Positions 34,460 through 45,405 of a stretch of DNA of 64,000 bases are shown piece after piece. Below the pieces are notes generated by a model that was given only the letters and a program-made list of their open reading frames with translations, was not told where the DNA came from and did no database searches. Position 1 is the first letter of the stretch, and each line of letters starts with the position of its first letter. The stretch is from NCBI GenBank assembly GCA_037178675.1, contig JAYMGJ010000089.1, positions 1 to 64,000 of the forward strand, given 5' to 3'. A program made the position numbers and the translations under genes. The stretch is from Scleroderma bovista. Its lineage: Eukaryota; Basidiomycota; Agaricomycetes; Boletales; Sclerodermataceae.

Positions 34460-35768
34460 TCAGGTCGGTAATGTGAACAGCGAATACACCAGGAATGGTA
34501 GTGATATCCCGAAACACAGGCAGTTCACGGCGAAACCTTTGTCAACACCGGAGGGAAGCACCAACGAGAGTAAAGACATCGCCGGCTTAAATCCTCCAGG
34601 CATGGTGTCAAATCCAAAACGACCGGATTTCGCCCACTGGTCCACCACGGGCATACCCCAAAGGACCAGCCACGAAAACGTCCATATCCATCCGTAGATG
34701 CCGCGGACGCGACAGCCCCTCGCCTTGGCCCACGCGCGCTCCACCAGAATTCCGACACCGTTCATGACGAAAAAGCCCACTTCGATGAGGGAATTTCCAC
34801 CGCGTCCTATTGCTCGGATCTCGATGTCGTGGAAGAGGCCCGACATCAAAAAGGTGCCCAATATCAACCCCGCGCGACCAAAGAGATACGACAGAGGCAC
34901 GCCGCCTACCCAAAAGAAAGAATAGCGAAGCATCTGATGCCAGCGGCGTCCCCAGAGATCACTTAGCGAAGTCGATTGCCAGGGCTTATCGAACAACGGG
35001 GGCCACTGCGAGGGGTGTTGGTGGAAAATAATGACACAGATGATAGCAAGAAAGTTGTACACCCAATTCATGCCGAAGTATGCTAGCCAGACCGTGAGAT
35101 AGGCTACCCCGAAAGCCCGAAGGTATCTGGATATCGGCGCGAGAGACTGGTTGAAAATGGTGTCGCCAATTAGTGGACTTGTATTTAGGAAAAAGGTGCG
35201 GATAGCTTCTGTGAAAGCATCGAAGGCCAGAGCGAAGGCTACGACACGGATGCACGAGAACAACAAGAATCGAACTCGCGATCGAGCTGCGACAGATGGT
35301 TGTGGAACGGGGATTCCTTGTGACCAGTTCCAGCCAATACCTCGCAGATTCAACATCAGATCCCACGCATTCCAGAGTGCCAAGGGGATGCTCGTGGACT
35401 CTGCTTCGCGGACGTTGTCTCGTTTGTATGGTTGCCGTGCCAGAGCACAGATTGTGACTCTTGCAGTCACCGAGATCAAGTGAGTCTGGCACCAGTAGTT
35501 ATTTCGATTTGCATCTGGCTGTGATTATATGGCAACTTACGATGAATATTGCATTACTTTGGGCTTGTTCGAGCTTCCCGCAAGAGAGGTCGAGCACCAA
35601 GAGTGCGCGCAACGCGATCAATGGCATGATGGGTAGTAGGGCAATACGAAGATATGCCGTGTTCTTGAGCTGCACCAGTACTCCCATCAGGTATTGGAGA
35701 GCGAAGATGGGTAAAATGTAAAAAACGGCATCCTCGCCAGTGGGACACGCTTTGTTCGTTTTCACCAG
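34460..35768 (-). CDS. MBOAT-family wax-synthase-like acyltransferase, copy A (start codon CTG instead of ATG)
   Basis: Two exons (35541-35768 and 34460-35485) separated by a 55-nt intron give 417 residues if translation starts at the position homologous to copies B and C. It is a polytopic membrane protein with about eight hydrophobic segments. The hallmark of the fungal wax synthase/MBOAT_2 group is present: PSQWPPLFDKPWQSTSLSD followed by LWGRRWHQMLRY, with the His expected to be catalytic. Family members move acyl groups to lipid alcohols or terpenoid hydroxyls at the ER; the substrate here is unknown. Where B and C have ATG this copy reads CTG, and the next in-frame ATG lies 26 codons in (MGVLVQLKN). 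It may be a near-cognate start or incipient decay. Confidence 0.85.
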
Positions 35769-36177
35769 TATGTTTCCAAGGTCACTGGAAACACCCGCTC
35801 AGCGGTCGCGTTCACGACATTCCAGCAAATGAGAGTGCTTACTTTAAAAGCTGCGTCATGTTGACAATCCACTACACGTAGTACAACCCACCCACCACGG
35901 TCAATCAAGATGGGCAAAGGGAAGGGAAGCAACGGATAGCACCCGGCGGCATTGTTCAAGACGGATTCTGGGATTAATTTCGGCACAAGCGACCCAGCTC
36001 GAGTTGTTATGTTAGTGCGGTACAACTTACATGCATCGCGATATCGATGAGCTCGGAATGGATGTAAACCACACTACGTTTGCCTAGGGAATACATAATA
36101 CATACAAGCAACGCATGCTAATAATTTCGTGCTAAATTCACCAAGTCTGCGCCGAAGGCCAGCACAATGTGAACAGG
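35769..36177. other. Spacer between MBOAT copies A and B
   Basis: About 410 bp, no recognised gene; it should contain the promoter of copy A. Confidence 0.5.
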
Positions 36178-37477
36178 CTAGTATAGGCTAGTATACACAA
36201 GGAATAGCACCGTTCCCCCGAAAGACAGACAACTGACAACAAAACCCTTGTCCGTGGTGGTGGGGAGTACCAATGAGAGCAGGGACATTGGCCTGAAATG
36301 ACCGAGCGCGGCGCCCATTCCAAAGCGACCGGTTTTCGCCCATTGGTCCACCATAGGCACGGCCCAAATAATAACCCACAGGAACGTCCACATCCACCCG
36401 TAAACACCACCTACGCGGCGGCCTTTCACTTTGGACCACGCTCGCTCGAGTAGGATGCCAACAGCATTCATGACGAAGAAGCCACATTCGAATACGGGAT
36501 TTACCCCACGTTTGTACGCAAGGTAAGGGATGCAGTGGGCAGCGCCAGAGTATAAAAACGTGCCCAGTACATATCCCGGACGGCCGAAGAAACATGCCAA
36601 CGGCGCCCCGCCCAAAGAGACGGCAGAATAACGGAGCATCTGATGCCATCGACGTCCCCAGAGATCACTCAGCGAGGTCGATGACCACGGCTTGTCAAAC
36701 AGCGGGGGCCATTGCGAGGGGGATTGCCAGAAGAGGACCACAAAGATGGCAGAGTAAAGTTGGTATACCCCTTCTACCCCGAAGTATGTAACCCATAAAA
36801 CGAGGTAAACTGTTTGAAGAGTCCGGATGTATCTAGGGATCGGTGGGAGGGAGTGGTCGAAGATGGTGTGCATGTCGCGTAGGCTGGGGGCTGAGAATTG
36901 GGCGCGGAGAGCTTCCATAGAGATGTCGAACATCGCCCAAAAGAATGCAAAACGTGTAATTGCGAACAAGAGGAATCGAGGCCTTGATTGCAATTGGAGA
37001 GATAAACGCCGAATGGGGATTCCTTGTGACCAGTTCCAGCCAATGCCTCGTACATTCAGTAGCAAATCCCATACATTCCAGCACGCCATGGGGATGCTAG
37101 TTGATTCAGTAGCACTGACGTTGTCTCGTTTGTATGGTTGACGTGCCAGAGTCCATATAATTGTGCGTGTAACCATCCACGTCACGCCTGCCTGGTGATG
37201 ATAGCACTTAAATTCCCTTTGTTCAGTATGCAAGGAGAACACGACTCACAAAGAGTATGCCGTTCTTGTGGCTATAGTCCTGCTGCCCGCAAGAGAAGTC
37301 AAGCACTGAGAGTGCGTGCGAGATGGCCAGTAGCATCAATGACAGGAGGGCGATACGAAGAAAGGCAGTGTGCTTGAGTTGTACCAACACCCCCGTCATG
37401 TACTGCAAAGTGAAGATGGGTAGAATATACACAACAGCATCCCGGCCCGTAGAACAGGTTGTGTGCGTTGTATGCAT
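36178..37477 (-). CDS. MBOAT-family wax-synthase-like acyltransferase, copy B
   Basis: Exons 37250-37477 and 36178-37191 (58-nt intron) encode 413 residues from the ATG homologous to copy C. An upstream in-frame stretch to 37591 is open but not conserved in the paralogues and is left out. Conserved pieces include FSCGQQD at the end of exon 1, LARQPYKRDNV, RGIGWNWSQGIP, SQWPPLFDKPWSSTSLSD and LWGRRWHQMLRY, plus the C-terminal GVYGWMWTFLWVI and VDQWAKTGRFG. Exon 1 has exactly the same length (228 nt) as in A and C and the intron position is identical, so the three arose by tandem duplication. Membrane acyltransferase by family; substrate not inferable. Confidence 0.9.
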
Positions 37478-38981
37478 TATACTTCGAGGACCACTGGGAG
37501 TGCTTGTTAGCTTGACCTTGAGAAACAACGAAGTGCCGACATGCTGGGGATTTAAGGAAGGCGCAATGGGACAATGGCTTTTTCCATGCACGCCAACATC
37601 CTTCTTGTCAATTGAGTTCTTTGCAAAACATTGACCCGCGGTATCTCCTTGGTTACAAGGCCACTCTACAGTAGCCCGTCAATGCGTTCGAATTGCCAGT
37701 CGTTGAAATCATTTCCTCGGATGTGCATCTGAGAGCGTTCTGAAGTGAGTTTCAAATTCAGAGTCACTATGGTGCTCACCCACTGGTTTACAACTAATAG
37801 GGAACTGCATGCAGCTGGTGTCGACCTGCCAGGGGCCCATTCATCTTGAATTTGGAAGGAATCCGAGGTGTCAGGCCATCGACTGTGTTGAAGAATTTCA
37901 AGAAGGACTCTTGCCAGGACCCGACGGTACGAAGGTAAGTTAGTCAGCGGTAGCATTACAGTTTGCTTCAGACCCATACGATCTATACACGCAGTAAGCA
38001 GAGGTTGTCCTGGTTACTCTCCTCTCATGCAAAGCCGGAGCCCTCCAAACAAATGACTTTGCAATGGTGAAAGAGACAGTGCCGGCCCGCGAAAATCCAC
38101 TCTCTAATATTCCTCCACGAACCAACCCAGAGGCTTATCCAGTTATCAGACATCAAAAGGTATGCACTCACGTCCCTACGAGGTTGCAGGGAGACTTTTC
38201 AAATACTACTGGGGTACATATTGTGGACCGACTTGGGCATTCTCAAAGCACACCAATTGGGTCAAACCCTAAATGAGATCGAGTGAACTCTTTTCAATCC
38301 CTGCGTTGAACCACGATCAGGCGCACAAAATACCACTAGACGATAATTCTTGGAAGCGAACCTTCGCAGAGGACAACTTCCAGACAGCCCTATCACTAGT
38401 GCTACTTGCACACCACCCTTCGATCGACAACGGGTTTCATGTGCTCTCTGTACCATATGGTCCTACCACGAATCCATCGACGCTTCTATAATAATCCATC
38501 CCTAGAAGCTCGTGTTTTCAGTATTCCCACAGAGGAGATGGCTTGAAGGTCAAAAGTAGACTTCCCAAATTCCCGTGCGAGCCGAGTGCCTGACCCATTG
38601 GAATAGAGCGGAATGCAAAAGACGCAGAATATAGATGCACAGAAGAATAAATAACAGGTACGCGACCTGGTACTCAGTTCAAGTTCACTCCCTTCCTACT
38701 AGGGGTATAAAATGTAGACAGATCACCAGTCAAATTGGTCTATTTCCTCAGTGCTGCGTATTTGCTCCCCCTCTTCTCAGATCGCTTGTGGTCTGGTTTG
38801 ACAGTGCCTACCATCGTGTGTTTGCTTCACTTGGTTTTCAAAATATCGCAACAGACAAGGTTGTCCGGAACGAGCAGGGGTTAACTTGATCTACTGTTCT
38901 ACTTGATAAGTGCATGGATCCGAAATACATCTGCACCAAGCCATATCTTACAGTACATCATGACCGAGTCTGCTTCAATAG
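37478..38981. other. 1.5-kb spacer between MBOAT copies B and C
   Basis: Several open frames of 60-100 codons occur (for example 37666-37977 minus and 38273-38491 plus), but none shows a recognisable motif or links to others by splice sites. It could hold a degraded gene or promoter DNA; I see nothing I can support. The equivalent A-B spacer is only about 0.4 kb. Confidence 0.4.
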
Positions 38982-40289
38982 CTAGGACAATGTGAACAGG
39001 GTATACACAAGGAGCGGCACCGATATCCCCAAATACAGACAGTTAGCAGCAAAGCTCCTGTCAGCGCCGGTGGGGAGTATCAATGAGAGCAAAGCCATCG
39101 CTGGCCTGGAACCACCAAACGTATCGAAGCCAAAGCGCCCGATTTCTGCCCACTGGTCCACCATAGGCACGGCCCAGATTGTGACCCACAGCAACGTCCA
39201 CATCCATCCGTACAGACCACGTACGCGGCGGCCAGTCATTTTGGACCACGTTCGCTCAAGCAAAATGCCGATGGCATTCATGACAAAGAAGTTACCTTCC
39301 ATTGCGAGATTTCCTCCATGTCCGTTCGCTCGGAACTGGATGCAGTGGACAGCGCCGGACAGTAAAAAGGTGCCGAGAACGTTCCCTGGACGGCCAAGGA
39401 GATACGCCAAGGGCGCTCCGCCCAACGCAACGCAAAAATGGCGAAGTATCTGATGCCATCGACGTCCCCAGAGATCATTCAATGAGGTCGACGACCACGG
39501 CTTGTCGAACAGCGGAGGCCATTGCGAGGGGTGTTGCCCCAAGAGGATCACAAAGATGGCAGAGAGAAGTTGATATATCCCTTCTATCGTGAAGTATCCC
39601 ATCCAGAAATTGAGATAGACTAAATTCAAGGCTCGAATATATCTAGGTATCGGGGGAAGAGAGTGGTCAAAGATGGTGCGGATATCACGTGGACTCATGT
39701 TTGGATAATGAGAGAGCTGTACTTCTGTTAAGGCGTCGAAAGCCAACACAGAGAATGCGAGACGCGTGACTGCGAGCAAGACGAATAGAGCCCTTGACCG
39801 CGATTTGTTGGATGACCGTGAAGTGGAGGTTCCCTGTGACCAGTTCCAACCGATGCCACGCACATTCAGTAGCAAATCCCATGCGTTCCAGCATGCCATG
39901 AGGAAGCTAGTTGATTCTGCAGCACCGACGTTGTCCCGTTTGTATGGTTGTCGTGCTAGAGTCCACACAGTTGCGCGTGCAACTATCGATGTCATGTAAG
40001 TCTGGTGATAATAGCAAAATTTGCATTCCCCTTTTTTTTCTGTATACGAGACACGACTCACGAAAAACGCCGCATTCTTCGGGCCTTGGTCTTGCTGTCC
40101 ACAGGAAAAGTCGAGCGCCGAGAGTGCGCGCAAGATGGCCCACAGTATCACTGGTAGTATGGCAATACGAAGAAGTGTGGTGTGCTTGAGTTGTACCAAC
40201 ACCCCCATCACGTATTGGAAGGTGAAAATGGGCAGAATGTACACGACAAAGTCCCTGCCCGTAGGACAGGCTTTGCCTGTTGTGTCCAT
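38982..40289 (-). CDS. MBOAT-family wax-synthase-like acyltransferase, copy C
   Basis: ATG 40289 begins MDTTGKACPTGRDFVVYIL. The frame is open across the whole gene (435 codons), but by homology with A and B it contains a 60-nt intron (40002-40061) after exon 1 (40062-40289, 228 nt); spliced it gives 415 residues. The intron has GTGAGT and CAG ends, a multiple-of-three length and no stop, so both spliced and retained messages are translatable. The active-site region is PSQWPPLFDKPWSSTSLND then LWGRRWHQILRH. The closest copy by eye is B. Role as for the other two: a membrane-bound O-acyltransferase of unknown substrate. Confidence 0.9.
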   Translation of the reverse strand: MDTTGKACPTGRDFVVYILPIFTFQYVMGVLVQLKHTTLLRIAILPVILWAILRALSALDFSCGQQDQGPKNAAFFVSRVSYTEKKGECKFCYYHQTYMTSIVARATVWTLARQPYKRDNVGAAESTSFLMACWNAWDLLLNVRGIGWNWSQGTSTSRSSNKSRSRALFVLLAVTRLAFSVLAFDALTEVQLSHYPNMSPRDIRTIFDHSLPPIPRYIRALNLVYLNFWMGYFTIEGIYQLLSAIFVILLGQHPSQWPPLFDKPWSSTSLNDLWGRRWHQILRHFCVALGGAPLAYLLGRPGNVLGTFLLSGAVHCIQFRANGHGGNLAMEGNFFVMNAIGILLERTWSKMTGRRVRGLYGWMWTLLWVTIWAVPMVDQWAEIGRFGFDTFGGSRPAMALLSLILPTGADRSFAANCLYLGISVPLLVYTLFTLS

Positions 40290-40525
40290 TATATTTCGAA
40301 TATCACTATGAAGGCAGGTTCAAGTCAGTTTGAACTCGATCAACAACGAAGTGCGCACTTGAACGACAACGACATGTTGGGAGCCTAAGCAAGGCGGGAT
40401 GAAAAAAAAACATGCCCACGAATATACCTGTGCGTCAATCATGGACCAACTGCGGACTTTGTTCGTTCACCGGGAGGACATGCGAGCGGATTCAATTATG
40501 TAAGATACTCATACAGCGACCCAAA

Positions 40526-41578
40526 ATGTTCCTCAAGTCGCTGGTGCTGTTCTCCCGTGTCCCCCAAACGCGCCAGTTCACCACTGCGTGTGCACCCCAT
40601 CGAACTCTCCGTACACGCTTTGGCAGGCCTCTGCTGTACGCTGCTGGCTCTGTCTTGGGCATCGGCGCGTATGCCCTGCAATACATACCGACCGTGCACC
40701 TCGATGCACCCCCTGTAGAAGACACGGAAAGTACATGCACCGCTCGTTAATAGCCCTCCTCCACAACTGACACAATTCCCTGCTCAAGTTGACCCAGCTA
40801 CGTCAATCGCGTTTCCAAAGACGCTCCGCATCCCGTCCAAGTTTCCTCTTCCTACATTCACGCTCATCGGCGTCGGTGTACGAACAGTGTCGTTCCTTGG
40901 CTTCAGAGTGTATTCTGTTGGGTTTTATGCTGACCTGTCAAATCCAAAGTTGAATGTATGTATGGACATATCTGAAGCTCGGTGTGCCATATTGACGCAT
41001 CTTCTCCCCTCTCTCATCTCTCAGATACCTCTCACAGCAAACCCCGAGGAAAAGATTGACTATATAGTCCGCAATACGGCCTGTGTGCTGCGTATCGGTG
41101 GGTCGGCATTGGTCTTGCTCAAAGCACCGTGCTGATCACGTCCTTCCCCAAGTACCCACACGGAACACATCCTACGCTCACCTTCGCGACGGCTTCACGC
41201 GGGCCCTCACTGCACGGGTCCAGCTGGCCAAAACTCGCGATGCACTCTCGCCAGAAACCGAATTCGCTATACAGTCCCCACTGCGCAAGCTCAAGTCGCT
41301 CTTTCCGAGTGCAGCCGTTTCCAAGGGCACGCCCTTGGATATACTGCTTACTGCGCCGACGGGTGACAAAAAACGCCCGAGGACATTGGTGTTTAGGGAC
41401 TTGGGAGCCGTGGATAGCGATTGGGTAGCAGAGCAGTTTATACTGGCATACTTTGAAGGCGATGGAATTAGTCCAGCGGTGAGCACTCTTGATGATGCCT
41501 GGAGCAATGAATGGTCACTGAGATATTGTTCAGCTGAAGAAGGCCACAATAGAGCGACTAAAGACATTCGGGACGTAG
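40526..41578 (+). CDS. AIM18: AIM18-like mitochondrial protein of the chalcone isomerase fold
   Basis: Five exons in phase (40526-40730, 40789-40955, 41025-41097, 41153-41478, 41534-41578) encode 271 residues. An Arg-rich presequence (MFLKSLVLFSRVPQTRQF) and one hydrophobic segment (LLYAAGSVLGIGAYALQYI) suggest the mitochondrial inner membrane. The CHI domain is seen in IGVGVRTVSFLGFRVYSVG, EKIDYIVRNTACVLRIVPTR, AHLRDGFTRAL and the C-terminal LAYFEGDGISPALKKATIE. Fungal members lack flavonoid substrates and are thought to bind fatty acids; the yeast name comes from altered inheritance of mitochondria. The downstream open frame to 41655 is intron read-through and was not used. Name transferred by family only. 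Confidence 0.88.
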
Positions 41579-41733
41579 ATGCACACAACAGACATAAACC
41601 TACCTTCACACAGATTCTCAGAGGGAATTTGTTCCACAACAGGAAGATTCCTTAAACAAGGGACATTATCCTAGTGACGGGGAAATACCAAAATATGCCG
41701 TATAGATGACGCAGAACGAAGGCTTTGGAAAGA

Positions 41734-42782
41734 TCAATCATCTTTCTTCGACCGCCTCTCAAAACTCGGAGGAACGTCCATGGCAATATCCCCCATCATC
41801 GTTGCAAAATCGAGGTCGTTTTGTTTGAATATGTCAGCAACAATGGCATCCACATCATCCGCCACTGTCGCGCGACCATTGCTCTGTGGCACGGTCCTGG
41901 TCTGCACAACTTCCATCATCTGTTGGAAAACATGCACTTTGTCCATGTCCTGTAGTTTATCCTGCGCTGCATGAATACGACGTGAGGCGGGTGTGACATG
42001 CACCGCACCCTAAGTTTTTCCAACATCCCGACTTGAGTCTCGTAGTCATCTTCCTGGCCATGTTGAATGACAGACCATCCATTTGTCATCTTCATCCACA
42101 CGCTGAGTTCCCATGTATTGGAATGTACGGTGCCTCGCTTGCTCTCCTCGCACGCAGCTGCCATGGCTCTGTAATCATATGCCCACTCCTCCCACGGCAT
42201 GCCAAACTTTGACTGTTTCATTTCTTCACTATCGACCGCACGTTGCAGCATATTCCTGAGGTATGCATCTCTTTTCTCGGGCTCCTCGATAGCGATGTGA
42301 ATTTTGGTCGTCAGTGTCGGCCTCCGAAACACAATTTCTTCTCGCGGGAACCCGTAGCGGAACCGCAACGTCGCGAGACCTGTGACGAAGTCCAGAACGA
42401 TGGGAACGAGGACAGAGAAGACGAACAGGTCCAACAAGATGTTCCCGAATAGCCATTTGTCTACGTGTAGAGGCTGGGCGGGAGCAGAGGACTTGGGAAC
42501 CAGTTTTCCGAGCAGATACAAGACGCCGTAGCGAGAGAGACCACCAAGGATACGCCGTACTAGAAGGAAGAAAAACGTGATGTTCACTCCCAGGAGTGTT
42601 AAGAAACGACCTCTTTTCTGAGAAATGAATCGACGAGCACGAATCAGACACCCGTGAACTCACTTTCTATGTGCGACATTGGATGTGTCGATATGTGTAA
42701 CATATATCTCCACTGTGGAATCACACCTGGAGAGAAACGAATAGACGGGACTTGTCTTGGGTATCCTGTGTGCAGCTGGCAT
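41734..42782 (-). CDS. Unrecognised membrane protein, probably conserved in fungi
   Basis: Three exons: 42664-42782, then from 42617 to near 42003, then a last exon after a 47-nt intron ending at the stop 41734. It starts MPAAHRIPKTSPVYSFLSRCD at ATG 42782. Two hydrophobic helices follow (LLGVNITFFFLLV and LFGNILLDLFVFSVLVPIVLDF), then a soluble part with FRYGFPREEIVFR and KFGMPWEEWAYDYRAM, and a charged C-terminus DIAMDVPPSFERRSKKDD. Coherent splicing and strong codon pattern make it a real gene. I do not recognise a named domain; a topology with two N-terminal membrane passes is all the sequence supports. Confidence 0.72.
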
Positions 42783-43066
42783 CTCGAAACCGAGAAGAGA
42801 GCGACAAACCTCGAGCCCCTTTCTTAGGAAATCACGTGAGCAACTCACACGCCCACATTATAAAATTTTCTGTTTCTTTTTTCTTTTCATTGATTCTTCC
42901 ACTATCAAAACGCCGATGAAGAGAACCGACGGTGCAGAGAGTTGAGTCAGACCCACGCTCGTCGTTGTGGTCGACATTGACATCGCCCGTTTGGCACCTA
43001 CCCACCTTGTTACAAACAAAGGAACGGGCTTGTACATCTCTGATGGCGTTCTTTCTCTATACAACT

Positions 43067-43811
43067 TCACCAGTGCAAATGATGTGTTGGACAGTGGTGT
43101 CCGCTCGGATTCTTGAAGAGGTACAGCTGGTGGTAGTCCTCTGCATCGTACCATGGCCCTGCCTCTTGGACTTCCGTGACAATCTTTTCGTTCTTGGGTG
43201 TAAAGTACTTGTCCTGCACTTTGTTCGTCACGTCCAATGCGATTGTTCGCTGTTCTTGGCTGTGTGTGTGAAGATGACAGACCGATATTCTGGTGAAATG
43301 GGTGGTCACTGGACGCGTTGCAGAAATCCACGACATACGACGGCCAACGTTTTTGGGTCCTTGTCTGTTGACCGTTGTTGGATCATGGGTGCGGTAAAAG
43401 GACTCTGCCAAAATCAGCACGACCGAGTTGATTATCTGAACACTACTACGAACCCATAAGCTCGGCGTAGGAAACAACGGACGCGTCGAATTCGATCCTG
43501 ATTGCCTCGGCGTGGTCGGTGGCCCCAGTGCAAACTTCCAGGTAAGAAGGGTTGGTCGATGTCTCCTTGCCTCCAGTGTACCCCACGGACGTCTTCAGGA
43601 TACCCCTGTTCTCTGAGAACGGGTAGTGTTCCAAGAAGATGTGCTCGACGCCCCAGAAGCACCCCCCTCCGAATGTTGCAATTTCGGGTTTCTGTGACGC
43701 TAAACGCAAAAACACGACGCATCGATTCGTCTCATACCAGTGTCATGGGGTGACAGACATACTAGGCGACACCGTGGGTTCTACAGGTTTCTCTGGCACT
43801 TCTGATGACAT
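43067..43811 (-). CDS. msrA: Peptide methionine-S-sulfoxide reductase MsrA, copy 1
   Basis: ATG 43811 opens MSSEVPEKPVEPTVSP; a short first exon (43763-43811) joins the catalytic exon starting at 43699. The active-site Cys lies in FGGGCFWGVEH, followed by SVGYTGGKE, TDHAEAIRIEFD, FYRTHDPTTVNRQGP, RSVIFTHSQEQ and a C-terminal YLFKNPSGHHCPTHHLHW. The Cys near the C-terminus is a candidate resolving Cys. The enzyme reduces methionine-S-sulfoxide in oxidised proteins using thioredoxin. An intron starting GTTCGT splits ELM-ESFYRTH. A second copy with the same architecture lies immediately upstream on the same strand. Confidence 0.93.
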
Positions 43812-44319
43812 TGCTGTTAGCCTCGAGTATACTCCGGACGCAGGGCAGTAATTTATACGTGTACACGACTCCTCCACGTCACACCATTCGCGGCGTTTCT
43901 GGGAATAGAGGCTACCCTACTGCCAGGTGGCATTCGGGGTCTGGGAAAGTGCATAAAGTGCCCACAGCATCAACGAATTCATTCACTACCACTCCTTGCA
44001 GGTCTCAGGCCGTACTGTCGCTTCTGAACCTTCGGCAAAGACCACTATGTATAACGTCTTTGGAGTGTGAAAATGGAATGGCACGGATGTTCTCCACTGC
44101 GTATCCAGGTGGTTGTTTTGTGAGATAGTCGGTGAGTGATTCCAGGTTTCCAAGCATACGAGTTATCGAACCTTTTGCACATCTCGCTTTGTCATTAGAA
44201 AAATGCTCTTATCGCTCTGCTCTCTGGACCTCCCTCCGAAATTGTCTTATTTGCCTCATTGCAAAACACACCTTGCGTTACATACTATCGCACACATGCC
44301 AAAATCCGTACTGCTTCTC
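43812..44319. other. Spacer between the two msrA genes
   Basis: About 510 bp without a recognised gene; the promoter of copy 1 should be here. Confidence 0.5.
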
Positions 44320-45031
44320 TTACCAATGTAAGTAATGGGTCGGACATTGGTACCCATTCGTATTCTTGAAGAGGTACAGCTGGTGGTAGTCTTCCGCATC
44401 GTACCACTGCCCAGCTTCTTGAATTTCGGTAGCGATCTTTTGATGCTTGGGCGTGAAATGCTTGTCCTGTACTTCTGCCGTCACACGCTCTGCAGTCGCC
44501 CGCTGTTCTGGGCCATGCGTGAAGATGACAGAACGGTACTCTGCAGAGACAACGGGTCACTGATCCTAGGTTGATTTGAAAGAGAACGTGACATACGGCT
44601 ACCAATATCAGGTCCTTGGCTATTCACGGTTGTTGGGTCATGGGTGCGATAGAAGAATTCTGCGGCATGGGATGAGCAGCATCAGAGAGATTCCTTTACA
44701 CATCAGATGTCAACGGTTCTGCTCACCCACGAGTTCGTTATAAGAAACGATGGTTGGGTCAAACTCGATCCTGACTGCTTCGGCGTGATCGGTAGTTCCA
44801 GCGCAAACTTGTTTGTAGGAGGGGTCGACCACCTTGCCTCCGGTGTACCCTACGGACGTCTTCAGGATACCCTTGTTCTCGGACGGTGGATAGTGTTTCA
44901 GGAAGATATGCTCGACACCCCAGAAACATCCCGCTCCGAACGTCGCGATTGCAGGTTGCTGAGATACTGGTAAATCGTCAGGTGTCTCGTTCTGTTTGCG
45001 AACTGACGGACTCCGACATACCGGTGGACAT
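44320..45031 (-). CDS. msrA: Peptide methionine-S-sulfoxide reductase MsrA, copy 2
   Basis: A one-line first exon (MST) from ATG 45031 is spliced to VSQQPAIATFGAGCFWGVEH, giving the MsrA active site. SVGYTGGKVVDPSY, TDHAEAVRIEFDP, EFFYRTHDPTTVNSQGPD and YLFKNTNGYQCPTHYLHW follow, ending at TAA 44320. The splice positions around the start, before FFYRTH and after the GPD block match copy 1, so the pair arose by tandem duplication. Substitutions are spread along the protein, including a shorter N-terminus without the acidic leader of copy 1, so the duplication is not very recent. Both copies keep the catalytic Cys and the C-terminal C-P-T-H block. Confidence 0.92.
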
Positions 45032-45405
45032 GGATGAACGGTACTGTGATAGATTCACGGATTTCTTCGATGCTCCTGATGGAACAAACGACAGCAGCAC
45101 AGTCCGGACTTCCTTTAGACGGCCAAGCATCAAGCGACTCTTGGCGGTTTCCAACAGTCAAACTTGCACTTCGCTTGATCAGTCACTCACCATTGCTCAC
45201 AGGTGACAGTACAACCTCTCGGGGCGCCAAACGCGCGTCAAAATGCCATGCCATGTACTTTGGCAGGGTACGGCCGACCGTAGGCTACTCTCCCAGCGCC
45301 AGACGAAGATATAGACTCAGCCGGCTGACCGCAAAGAAGCTCTAGCTTCAAGTTACATCGCACGCAGCAAACCGCATACAGTAACAACAACCCGTCAGGT
45401 TTACG
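45032..45405. other. Divergent intergenic region
   Basis: About 370 bp between msrA copy 2 and a plus-strand spliced locus; no coding feature is recognised. It probably carries the promoters of both. Confidence 0.45.

Noticed and set aside
37478..37591. In-frame extension of MBOAT copy B to an upstream start at 37591
   Set aside because: The extension is not conserved in copies A and C, whose starts align with the internal ATG at 37477.
41579..41655. Longer C-terminus of the AIM18-like protein
   Set aside because: It arises from reading through intron 4; the spliced form ends in the family-like GISPALKKATIE...FGT at 41578.
42660..42848. Upstream start for the membrane protein at 42848
   Set aside because: The first codon is GTG; the ATG at 42782 gives a sensible N-terminus and correct phase.
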